DNA of 13,572 nt, from positions 1 to 13,572 of the forward strand of contig JAEMSB010000059.1 of assembly GCA_016463045.1 (NCBI GenBank), read 5' to 3'. The notes beneath the pieces were generated by a model that had not been told where the DNA came from, made no database searches, and saw only the letters and a program-made list of their open reading frames with translations. This DNA comes from Niveispirillum sp. (GTDB lineage Bacteria; Pseudomonadota; Alphaproteobacteria; Azospirillales; Azospirillaceae). Numbering within the stretch: position 1 is the stretch's first letter; every line of letters starts with the position of its first letter. A program made the position numbers and the translations under genes. This document shows positions 6,842 through 13,457 of this stretch, piece by piece.

Positions 6842-7660
6842 TCAGGCGGCGAACAGGTCGCGCAGCAGAAGATACAGAGGGTGATCGGGCTGCGCCACCA
6901 ATCGGATGGTCATACCCAGACAGACAATGACCAGCAATGGACGCACCAGTTTGGTGCCAAAGCGCAGGGCGGCGTGGCTGCCGGCCCAGGCGCCGAACAC
7001 TTGCGCGACCGCCATGATCAGGCCGGCCTTCCAGATGATCTGTCCGCCCAGCGCGAACACACCCAGGCTGACGACATTGGAGGTGAAGTTCAGCAGTTTG
7101 GTGTTGGCCGTAGCCCGGCGCATATTCATGCCCAGCAGTGCCACACAGCCAAGCGCAAAGAAGCTGCCCGTACCCGGCCCGAAAAACCCGTCATAGAAAC
7201 CGACCGCAAAACCGATTGTCAGGCTGAAGGCCGGCAGGGTCATCCGGGCCTTTGCCTCCATATCGCCCACCCGCGGGCTGAGCAGGAAATAGACGGCGAT
7301 GGCAACCAGCAGGATCGGGATCACCGCCGTCATGAAGCCGGTCCCCGTCATCCGCACAACCATGGTGCCCGTGGCCGACCCCGCAAAGACGCAGGCAACG
7401 GCAAAGCCCATGGTTTTCAGCTCAATCTGCCCGGCCCGCCAGAAGGTGAAGGTAGCCATGGCGGTGCCGAAACTGCCCTGCAACTTGTTGGTGGCCAGGG
7501 CCGCAGCCGGCGGAATGCCCGTGGACAGCAGGGCCGGAATGGTGATCAACCCGCCCCCGCCGGCAATGGCATCGATAAAGCCCGCCAGCAGTGCGGCACA
7601 GGCCAGGAAGACCAGAAGGTCGGTGGTGAACAGTTCGGTCAAGATCAGACCCGCACGCAT
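6842..7660 (-). CDS. TSUP-family membrane protein, YfcA-like (TauE/SafE)
   Basis: This 272-residue polytopic inner-membrane protein has about seven or eight hydrophobic segments. It closely follows the YfcA pattern: AGFIDAIAGGGGLITIPALL near residues 22-41, ALATNKLQGSFGT next, and a second repeat with GFYDGFFGPGTGSF. TSUP proteins are proposed to move sulfite, sulfonates or other organosulfur compounds; YfcA itself has no firmly established substrate. The open frame extends to 7750, but the added 30 residues are non-hydrophobic and proline-rich and would overlap the divergent toxin-antitoxin promoter, so the ATG at 7660 is preferred. No clear ribosome binding site precedes that ATG, so the start is less certain than the frame. 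It heads the operon with the MoeB-like and DsrE-like genes. Confidence 0.82.
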   Translation of the reverse strand: MRAGLILTELFTTDLLVFLACAALLAGFIDAIAGGGGLITIPALLSTGIPPAAALATNKLQGSFGTAMATFTFWRAGQIELKTMGFAVACVFAGSATGTMVVRMTGTGFMTAVIPILLVAIAVYFLLSPRVGDMEAKARMTLPAFSLTIGFAVGFYDGFFGPGTGSFFALGCVALLGMNMRRATANTKLLNFTSNVVSLGVFALGGQIIWKAGLIMAVAQVFGAWAGSHAALRFGTKLVRPLLVIVCLGMTIRLVAQPDHPLYLLLRDLFAA

Positions 7661-7805
7661 GGGGGAGATGCGCCGATACTGATACGGGGTGTGGACGGCG
7701 GGGGGAAGGGCGAAGGGGCCAGTCTGTCCGGACAGGGTTGACCAGCACATCGAATGGGGCCAACCTTTATGGGTTGAAAGGGCAGTGCCCTACGGAGTGC
7801 CGGCC
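7661..7805. promoter_or_regulatory. Divergent promoter region between TSUP gene and toxin-antitoxin genes
   Basis: This 145-nt gap separates divergent genes. CTGTCCGGACAG (7724-7735) is a perfect 12-bp palindrome. TTGACC, a good -35 match, follows at 7738-7743. The best -10-like sequence (CTTTAT, 7765-7770) is 21 bp away, longer than ideal. GGGC-AGT-GCCC (7780-7790) is a small hairpin next to the antitoxin ribosome binding site GGAG (7794-7797). Antitoxins of this class usually repress their own promoter by binding palindromes, so the 12-bp site is the likely operator. Confidence 0.35.
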
Positions 7806-8051
7806 ATGCCTGAAATTCAGTCCACCGACGCTGCATCCCAGCTTCCCGCGATTCTGGACGCGGTTGAGCGTGGCGAAACCGTCGCCATCACCCGGCATGG
7901 TCGGCGCATCGCCCGTCTGGTTCCTGAACCGGCCCATCGCCAGGAACGCGCCACCAGGGCGGTTGAGGCACTGCGGGCCTTTGGGCAGCGCCATGACCCG
8001 GTCCCAGTCGACGAACTTGTTTCGGGCCGACGCGAAGGACAGCGAGGCTGA
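7806..8051 (+). CDS. Type II antitoxin, Phd/YefM family
   Basis: This 81-residue protein has the characteristic N-terminal DNA-binding fold of Phd/YefM antitoxins: Ala/Ser-rich start (STDAASQLPAILDAVERGETVAITRHGRRIARLVPEP split over residues 5-40), with the strand VAITRHGRRIARLVP diagnostic. The C-terminal half is charged and probably neutralises the toxin. The ribosome binding site GGAG lies 8 nt upstream of the ATG. The stop codon overlaps the toxin start in TGATG at 8049-8053. This is usual for toxin-antitoxin pairs and gives coupled translation. The gene looks intact although its partner is interrupted, which is what relaxed selection on a decaying module would leave, since an antitoxin without a toxin is harmless. 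Confidence 0.83.
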   Translation: MPEIQSTDAASQLPAILDAVERGETVAITRHGRRIARLVPEPAHRQERATRAVEALRAFGQRHDPVPVDELVSGRREGQRG

Positions 8052-8455
8052 TGCCTTTCGTGCTTGATGCCTCCATGGCTGCCAGTTGGGCCTTCAAAGA
8101 TGAAAGCTCTGCACTGACGCAACAGGTATTGGGCCGTTTGACCAGGGATTATGCTGTCGTTCCCGCCCTCTGATGGTTCGAGATGCTGAATATCGTCGCG
8201 ATGAACGAGCGTCGCGGGCGACTGTCAATTGACTCTTCAGCAGAGTTCCTGGCCCTGCTGCGTGATCTTGATATCGAAGTTGACCAAAGCCCAGATCAGG
8301 CAGCGATTTTGTCCTTGGTGCGACAGCATCGATTGACGGCGTATGACGCAGCCTATCTTGAACTGGCGGTGCGGGAACGCCTGCCTCTGGCCACATTTGA
8401 CCGAGAACTGGCAAAGGCGGCGCAGCAGGCCGGTGTGGCGGTGCTGGCCGTCTGA
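8051..8455 (+). pseudogene. VapC-type PIN-domain toxin interrupted by an in-frame TGA
   Basis: The frame starts MPFVLDASMAASWAF, a typical VapC N-terminus with the first catalytic Asp at residue 6. It runs 40 codons to a TGA at 8171-8173, then continues in the same frame for 93 more codons to the stop at 8453-8455. The residues flanking the stop read VVPAL-stop-WFEMLN, where related PIN toxins have a Trp (PALW..E), so a single TGG to TGA change explains it. Downstream the remaining PIN features are intact: the Glu of WFE, LTAYDAAYLELA with its Asp, and LATFDREL. The second part could start at ATG 8183 as a 90-residue fragment, but would lack the first catalytic Asp and first strand. The intact product would have 134 residues. 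A functional toxin is unlikely unless the TGA is read through or is a sequencing error. Confidence 0.8.
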
Positions 8456-8604
8456 CCACCGATTACCCTCGCTCCCCGCTCCCGCGTTTGCTAAGAAGGT
8501 TGCTCCAGTCGAAATCGGGCGGGATGGCCGGAATGGCGGAACATGGTGCGGATGGGTGGCGGGATGTTGCCCGCCGGGACCGCTGATCCCATGTGTTGGT
8601 GATC
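8456..8604. promoter_or_regulatory. Intergenic region before the PTS regulatory operon
   Basis: No gene is seen. GGCGGG (8558-8563) and CCCGCC (8570-8575) form a 6-bp stem with a 6-nt loop. No T-run follows, so it is not a convincing terminator. No clear -35/-10 pair was found, although this gap must hold the operon's promoter unless transcription continues from the toxin-antitoxin genes. No strong ribosome binding site precedes the hprK start. Confidence 0.3.
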
Positions 8605-9102
8605 ATGGTCCAGATACATGCAAGCTGTGTCGCCATTGACGGAATGGCCCTGCTGCTGCGGGGGCCGTCGGGGTCTGGCAAGTCCGATCTGGCCCTGCGG
8701 CTGGTCGATGACGGCGCGCGGCTGGTGGCCGATGACCGCGTCGACCTGATATCCGACGGCAAGGGCGGTCTGATCGCCCGCTGTCCACAGCCCATCGCGG
8801 GATTGATGGAGGTGCGGGGCCTGGGTGTGCTGCCGGTGCCCGCCATTGATGCCGCCCCTGTCGCCCTGATTGTCGATCTGGGCACGGACGAGGAACGATT
8901 GCCCGATCCTGGGTTTGAGGTGGTGGCCGGTATCGCCCTGCCCCGCATCCGCCTGAACCCGTTCCACGTCTCCACCCCCGCCAAACTGCGTCTGGCCATG
9001 GCCGCCCTGGCGCGCGGCTGGCCGCTGGTGCCGGGGGAAAATGCCTGGCGCGGGCTGGTGGCTGCCGCCGCCGCGCAGGGCTTGCAAGGGGGCCGGGCAT
9101 GA
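8605..9102 (+). CDS. hprK: HPr kinase/phosphorylase, short C-terminal-domain-only form
   Basis: This 165-residue protein has a P-loop GPSGSGKS at residues 20-27 and the HprK Asp pair LVADD (D44-D45). The family signature MEVRGLGVLPV lies around residues 69-79. Full-length HprK of Gram-positive bacteria is about 310 residues. This one has only the catalytic domain, the usual form in alphaproteobacteria. The enzyme phosphorylates and dephosphorylates a serine of HPr (S55 of the HPr encoded downstream). The frame has a GTG at 8593 as an alternative start, adding four residues; the ATG at 8605 was chosen because the domain begins there, but neither has a good ribosome binding site. The stop overlaps the rapZ-like start by 4 bp. 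In many relatives chvI-chvG regulators precede hprK. Here a toxin-antitoxin pair does. Confidence 0.85.
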   Translation: MVQIHASCVAIDGMALLLRGPSGSGKSDLALRLVDDGARLVADDRVDLISDGKGGLIARCPQPIAGLMEVRGLGVLPVPAIDAAPVALIVDLGTDEERLPDPGFEVVAGIALPRIRLNPFHVSTPAKLRLAMAALARGWPLVPGENAWRGLVAAAAAQGLQGGRA

Positions 9103-10043
9103 GCGAGGCCAGCGCGCTGGGCCCCGATGGCCGCCTGCCCATTGTGGTTGCCACCGGCATGTCGGGCGGTGGCCTGTCCACGGCCATGAAGTGCCTGGAG
9201 GATCTGGGCTACGAGGCGGTCGACAATCTACGCCTGTCGTTGCTGCAGCCGCTGGTCAGCCAGCCGCATGATCGGCCCCTGGTGATCGGCATCGACAGCC
9301 GCACCCGCGATTTCAACGCCCAGGCCCTGCTGGCCCAGATATCGGAACTGCGCGCCCGGCCCGACCTGCGCATGCGGGTCCTGTTCATGGATGCCCATGC
9401 CGATGCGTTGCAGCGGCGCTACACCGAGACGCGGCGACCCCACCCGCTGGCCGCCGACCGGCCCGTTCTGGATGGCATCGCCACCGAACGCCTGCTGATG
9501 CAGCCGCTGCGCGATGCGGCGGACGAGGTGGTGGACACCACCAACTTCTCCGTCCATGACACGCGCCGGCACCTGACGGGCCTGTTCCGGCTGGATGGCG
9601 GGCCGGGCCTGTCGATCTTCGTCACCAGTTTCGCCTATCGCCATGGCGTCCCGCGTGAGGCCGATCTGGTCTTTGACGTGCGGTTCCTGGACAATCCGCA
9701 TTGGGACCCGGTCACCCGCCCCCTGACGGGGCTGGACCAACCGGTGGCCGATTACATCACCCGCGACCCCGACTGGCCGGAATTTTTCGGCAATCTGACG
9801 CGGCTTCTGGAACCCTTGCTGCCCCGCTATGTGCGGGAGGGCAAGCATTACCTGACCATCGCGGTCGGCTGCACGGGCGGTCGTCACCGGTCGGTCTTCA
9901 CCACCCATCTCCTGGCCCACTGGCTGAAGGAGCGGGGATACAAGGTGGGCGAGGCGCATCGCGATCTCGACCGCAAGGCGCAGGTGCCGCCCGTACCCGA
10001 AGATCGGGCGGCCACCGGCACGAACCTGAGGGAAAGCGCATGA
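9099..10043 (+). CDS. rapZ: RapZ-family nucleotide-binding protein (RNase adapter-like) with altered P-loop
   Basis: This 314-residue protein matches the RapZ/YvcJ family in length and motifs. The N-terminal P-loop region is TGMSGGGLST (residues 19-28), followed by the family block CLEDLGYEAVDNL. The conserved C-terminal block is GCTGGRHRSV at 257-266. In Enterobacteria RapZ guides sRNA decay by RNase E to control amino-sugar synthesis; the role in alphaproteobacteria is less clear. The position usually held by the Walker A lysine (G-K-S/T) is leucine 26, encoded by CTG, so classical ATP hydrolysis may be impaired. The C-terminal domain, which carries RNA binding in the E. coli protein, looks intact. 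The gene overlaps hprK by 4 bp upstream and the EIIA gene by 4 bp downstream, so the three are translationally coupled. Confidence 0.87.
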   Translation: MSEASALGPDGRLPIVVATGMSGGGLSTAMKCLEDLGYEAVDNLRLSLLQPLVSQPHDRPLVIGIDSRTRDFNAQALLAQISELRARPDLRMRVLFMDAHADALQRRYTETRRPHPLAADRPVLDGIATERLLMQPLRDAADEVVDTTNFSVHDTRRHLTGLFRLDGGPGLSIFVTSFAYRHGVPREADLVFDVRFLDNPHWDPVTRPLTGLDQPVADYITRDPDWPEFFGNLTRLLEPLLPRYVREGKHYLTIAVGCTGGRHRSVFTTHLLAHWLKERGYKVGEAHRDLDRKAQVPPVPEDRAATGTNLRESA

Positions 10044-10444
10044 TTGGCTTGGTCCTTGTCACCCATGGCAACCTGGCTGTGGAGTTCATCGCCGCCATGG
10101 AGCATGTGGTGGGCCCACAAAAACAGGTCTGCGCCGTCTGTATCGGACCGGAAGACGACATGGAGCAGCGGCGCAACGACATCCTGGCCGATGTCGCCAA
10201 ATGCGATGCCGGCGACGGCGTCGTTGTCCTGACCGACATGTTCGGCGGCACGCCCTCCAACCTGGCCATCTCCATCATGGACCGCGCCAAGGTGGAGGTG
10301 ATCGCCGGCATGAACCTGCCCATGCTGATCAAGCTGGCTTCCATCCGCAAGACAGGCGCTGACCTTAAGGGGGCCGTCGCCGCCGCCCAGGAAGCGGGCC
10401 GCAAATATATCAACGTCGCCTCCGCCCTGCTGTCGGATGGCTGA
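10040..10444 (+). CDS. PTS EIIA component, mannose/fructose-sorbose (Man) family
   Basis: This 134-residue protein is a single EIIA-Man domain. It begins MIGLVLVTHG, with H9 as the expected phosphorylation site, and has the domain's conserved VVVLTDMFGGTPSNLA segment at about residues 68-83. EIIA-Man normally accepts phosphate from HPr and passes it to EIIB. No EIIB, EIIC or EIID genes are present here, so in this setting it is probably a phosphorylation-state signalling protein, as proposed for alphaproteobacterial EIIA-Man (ManX, PtsM). The ATG overlaps the rapZ stop in ATGA. The HPr gene follows after 27 nt. What it regulates cannot be told from the sequence. Confidence 0.87.
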   Translation: MIGLVLVTHGNLAVEFIAAMEHVVGPQKQVCAVCIGPEDDMEQRRNDILADVAKCDAGDGVVVLTDMFGGTPSNLAISIMDRAKVEVIAGMNLPMLIKLASIRKTGADLKGAVAAAQEAGRKYINVASALLSDG

Positions 10445-10471
10445 ACCTTTCAACGCGGAAAACAACCCCTG

Positions 10472-10765
10472 ATGAGCGAAAGCATCCTGCCGCCTGACGC
10501 GCTGTCCCGCACCGTCACCATCCGCAACCGCCGTGGCCTGCATGCCCGCGCCGCCGCCAAGTTCGTGAAGCTGGCCGGTGATTTCGACGCGATGGTGGAG
10601 GTGGAGCGCGCCGACAATATCGTGTCGGGCGTGTCGATCATGGGGCTGATGATGCTGGCCGCCAGCATCGACACCACTATCGATATCCGCACCGCCGGCC
10701 CGCAGGCGCGCGAGGTGCTGGACGCGCTGACCAAGCTGGTTGACGATAAGTTCGGCGAAGACTGA
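10472..10765 (+). CDS. ptsH: HPr phosphocarrier protein
   Basis: This 97-residue HPr has the active-site block RNRRGLHARAAAKFV with phospho-acceptor H24. The regulatory serine block is GVSIMGLMMLAA with S55. The H24-S55 spacing of 31 equals the H15-S46 spacing of classical HPr, which supports S55 as the HprK target. An extra N-terminal stretch of about nine residues accounts for the longer length. It receives phosphate from Enzyme I (encoded next) and donates it to EIIA-Man (encoded before). The ribosome binding site is weak (GCGGAA about 12 nt upstream). Both the His and Ser sites being present with hprK in the same operon points to dual regulation by PEP and ATP. Confidence 0.92.
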   Translation: MSESILPPDALSRTVTIRNRRGLHARAAAKFVKLAGDFDAMVEVERADNIVSGVSIMGLMMLAASIDTTIDIRTAGPQAREVLDALTKLVDDKFGED

Positions 10766-10795
10766 AGAAGAACAAAGTTCGGGGAGTAGCCGCCC

Positions 10796-12595
10796 ATGAC
10801 CACGCGACAGCAGCCGGGCCTGACAGGCGCGGAAGCCGGATCCACGGCTGAACGGACCCTGCGCGGCCTGGGCGTATCGCCCGGCATCGCCATCGGCCCC
10901 GCCCATGTCATGGAAGCGGGCGCCATCCAGGTACCCGAATATAATGTCGCCGAAACGGCGGTGGCGGACGAGGTTGCCCGGTTCCATACCGCCGCCGAAA
11001 AGGCGCGCCGGCAGCTGGGCAAGCTGAAGGCCAAGGCCGGCACCCTGCCCGCTGATGCCGCCGCCGACATGGCCATCCTGCTGGACGCGCATCAGGCCAT
11101 GCTGTCGGGATCGCGCCTGATCCGGGGGGTGGAGCGGCGTATCCGTGCCGAACGCCTGAACGCCGAGTCGGCGGTGCAGCAGGAGATCACGGTCCTGGCG
11201 CAGAGCTTTGCCGCCATGGACGATGCCTATCTGGCCGCCCGCGTTGCCGATGTGCGGGAGGTGGGGCGCCGCCTGATCCGCAATCTGATGGAAACGCCCT
11301 ATCAGGCTTTCTCCCGCCTGCCCAGCGGCGCCATCATCCTGGCCGAGGAACTGTCGCCTGCCGATACGGCCCTTCTGGACCCGCGCCGCATCGGCGGCTT
11401 CGCCACCGTGCTAGGCGGGGCAGAGGGGCACACGGCCATCATGGCCCGTTCCCTGTCGCTGCCCGCCGTCCTGGGTGCTGCCGGCCTGTTGCAGGGGGTG
11501 GAGACGGGCGATCTGGTGGTGGTGGATGGGCGCGCGGGCCGCGTCCTGATCAACCCGTCCGAGGATGTGCTGGCCGATTACCGGCAGCGTCAGGCCCTGT
11601 GGAAGGCCGAGCGGGAGCAGTTAAAGGCCCTGGCCGGCCTGCCCGCCATCACCCGCGACGGCACATCCCTGACCCTGAACGCCAATCTGGAACTGCCGCG
11701 TGAGATGGAAGGCGCCCGCGATGCCGGGGCCGCGGGTGTCGGCCTGCTGCGGACCGAGTTCATGTATATGAACCGCGATGACCTGCCGGGCGAGGAGGAA
11801 CAGTATCAGGAGCTGCGCGACCTGATCATCGCCATGGAGGGCAGGCCCGTCACAGCCCGTACCCTGGATGTGGGCGGTGAGAAGCTGGCGGGCGCGCTGG
11901 CCGACCGGTTCGCCACACCGGCCAACCCGGCCCTGGGCCTGCGCGCCATCCGCCTGGGGTTGAAGGAACCGAAGCTGCTGGAGACCCAGCTGGCCGCCAT
12001 GCTGCGCGCCGGGGCCCATGGGCCGATCCGCATTCTGGTGCCGATGATCAGCAACCCGTCGGAAATGCGCAAGGTGCGCGAATTGATGCGGGCCGTGGCC
12101 CGCCGTCTGCTGCGCCGGGGCCATGCCATCGCCGACCCACTGCCGCCGCTGGGCGCCATGATCGAGATACCGGGCGCCGCCCTGGCCGCCGACAGTCTGG
12201 CCAGCGTGTCGGATTTCTTCGCCATCGGTACCAATGACCTGATCCAGTACACGCTGGCCATCGACCGTGGCGATGAGCAGGTCGCCTATCTCTATGACCC
12301 GCTGCACCCCGCTGTGCTGCGTCTGGTGCAGTTCACGGTGGAGGCGGCGGGGCGGGCCGGCATTCCGGTTTCCGTCTGTGGCGAAATGGCGGGCGACCCG
12401 CGCTATGCCGCCTTGCTGATGGGCCTGGGGGTGCGCGAGCTGTCTATGGCGCCGGGCAATCTGCCCCTGGTGAAGCGCCGGGTGCGCGGCCTGGACCTGC
12501 GGGAGGCGACGCGCCGGGCCGGCATGATCATGAGCCAGACCGATGGCGGACGCATTGCGGCGCTGCTGGATGATTTCAACGAAGCGTTGGGGTAA
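10796..12595 (+). CDS. ptsI: PTS Enzyme I (phosphoenolpyruvate-protein phosphotransferase)
   Basis: This 599-residue protein has an N-terminal HPr-binding and phosphohistidine domain with active-site H212 in EGHTAIMARSLSLP. The C-terminal PEP-binding barrel has LLRTEFMYMNR, TLDVGGEKL, IGTNDLIQYTLAIDR and the active-site C528 in VCGEMAGDP. It transfers phosphate from PEP to HPr. The extra N-terminal segment of about 22 residues before LRGLGVSPGIAIGPA is short and polar. There is no GAF domain, so this is of the ordinary Enzyme I type rather than the nitrogen PTS form (PtsP). GGGGAG lies 9 nt before the ATG, and the HPr gene ends 30 nt upstream. Together the operon holds a full phosphorelay without any sugar permease. 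Confidence 0.92.
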   Translation: MTTRQQPGLTGAEAGSTAERTLRGLGVSPGIAIGPAHVMEAGAIQVPEYNVAETAVADEVARFHTAAEKARRQLGKLKAKAGTLPADAAADMAILLDAHQAMLSGSRLIRGVERRIRAERLNAESAVQQEITVLAQSFAAMDDAYLAARVADVREVGRRLIRNLMETPYQAFSRLPSGAIILAEELSPADTALLDPRRIGGFATVLGGAEGHTAIMARSLSLPAVLGAAGLLQGVETGDLVVVDGRAGRVLINPSEDVLADYRQRQALWKAEREQLKALAGLPAITRDGTSLTLNANLELPREMEGARDAGAAGVGLLRTEFMYMNRDDLPGEEEQYQELRDLIIAMEGRPVTARTLDVGGEKLAGALADRFATPANPALGLRAIRLGLKEPKLLETQLAAMLRAGAHGPIRILVPMISNPSEMRKVRELMRAVARRLLRRGHAIADPLPPLGAMIEIPGAALAADSLASVSDFFAIGTNDLIQYTLAIDRGDEQVAYLYDPLHPAVLRLVQFTVEAAGRAGIPVSVCGEMAGDPRYAALLMGLGVRELSMAPGNLPLVKRRVRGLDLREATRRAGMIMSQTDGGRIAALLDDFNEALG

Positions 12596-12596
12596 A

Positions 12597-12612
12597 AGGG
12601 ATAATTATCCCT
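12597..12612. promoter_or_regulatory. Perfect 16-bp palindrome AGGGATAATTATCCCT, candidate operator
   Basis: The 16 bases are a perfect inverted repeat with an A/T centre, starting one base after the Enzyme I stop codon and ending 29 nt before the next ATG. As RNA it would form only a short, tight hairpin with no T-run, so a protein-binding site (regulator of the secreted-protein gene) is a better guess than a terminator. No regulator is identified. Confidence 0.4.
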
Positions 12613-12641
12613 ATCCGCCCGTACCGACGCGAGGGCCGCCG

Positions 12642-13439
12642 ATGACGCCATGGACCTGTAAAGCGCTCGCCCTGGCCGCCCTTCTGGCCATGACCGGACC
12701 CGCCGCCGCCCAGGCCGACCTAACCATCCGGGAGGAACGGTCGGTGACGGCGGATGGCACGTCGGAGGTGTGGCAGGTGGCCTGGGTCGGCCCCGTGCGC
12801 GATTATTGCGAGGCGGTAAGCCCGGAAGTGGCCATGACCCCCGCCTGTGCCCTGTTCGCCCGTGGACAGGCGGGCCGCCTGCTGCTGCGCCGGCTGCGCG
12901 GTGGGGCCGTGGTGGATCAGTTCGATCCCGCCCCGGCCTTCAAGGGCATGGGGGATGGCTGGACCGATGGCTGGTCGCTACTGCCCCGCCATGCGGTGCG
13001 CGAGGATGATTATGAGCGCTGGCTGGAGGATGAGGGGGCATTCCTGCGCGCGGTCCAGGAGCGCCCGGTAGCCACCGTCCTGGAACTGTATGATTATGAT
13101 CGCGACGGCAAGGCCCTGGAATTTCTGATACGCACCGAAACAGGACCGTCGGGCCGGGGTCTTTATGCCGCCGTCGGCCTGGTCGGCGGCAAGCTGGGCT
13201 TTCTACGCTCCACGGGCCGGCCTGACCGGGCACTGGTCCTGCCGCGCGACATCTGGGTGGCGTTGCGCGACCGTGGGGGACCTGTCGCCCAGACAAGGAC
13301 GGCTTGCGGGGACAAGGGGGCATCATTGCGAAGCGAACAGGTCCTGACCGCCGCCGATGGCCGGATCGGCGTAAGGGCGCGCGATTATGAATGCGCTCTG
13401 GGTTCCCCGCCCGTGTTGAAAGCCGAATATGACGGATAG
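12642..13439 (+). CDS. Secreted/periplasmic protein of unknown function
   Basis: This 265-residue protein has a clear Sec signal peptide: Lys7, then the hydrophobic stretch ALALAALLAMTGPAAA, with likely cleavage after A23. I do not recognise the family. The mature protein has few cysteines (for example in RDYCEAV and TPACALF, which could pair, and near the C-terminus). The motif YDYDRDGKALEFLI has a D-x-D-x-D-G-x-x-x-E layout, like calcium-binding loops in EF-hand, dockerin or FG-GAP repeats. A frame upstream to 12543 is open, but the ATG at 12642 has GAGGG 6 nt upstream and gives the signal peptide, so it was chosen. It follows Enzyme I after a 46-nt gap containing a 16-bp palindrome and may be transcribed separately. 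No function is assigned. Confidence 0.72.
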   Translation: MTPWTCKALALAALLAMTGPAAAQADLTIREERSVTADGTSEVWQVAWVGPVRDYCEAVSPEVAMTPACALFARGQAGRLLLRRLRGGAVVDQFDPAPAFKGMGDGWTDGWSLLPRHAVREDDYERWLEDEGAFLRAVQERPVATVLELYDYDRDGKALEFLIRTETGPSGRGLYAAVGLVGGKLGFLRSTGRPDRALVLPRDIWVALRDRGGPVAQTRTACGDKGASLRSEQVLTAADGRIGVRARDYECALGSPPVLKAEYDG

Positions 13440-13457
13440 GAATGACGGCCCTGTTCT

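Noticed and set aside
7661..7750. N-terminal extension of the TSUP protein to 7750
   Set aside because: The extra 30 residues are proline-rich and polar, are not part of the family, and would overlap the divergent toxin-antitoxin promoter.
8171..8173. TGA in the toxin gene as a selenocysteine codon
   Set aside because: PIN toxins do not use selenocysteine, the position is normally Trp, and no reason to expect a SECIS-like structure was seen. A nonsense change is simpler.
8463..9187. Minus-strand open frames opposite hprK
   Set aside because: They are antisense shadows of a gene with clear P-loop and HprK motifs and carry no recognisable features.
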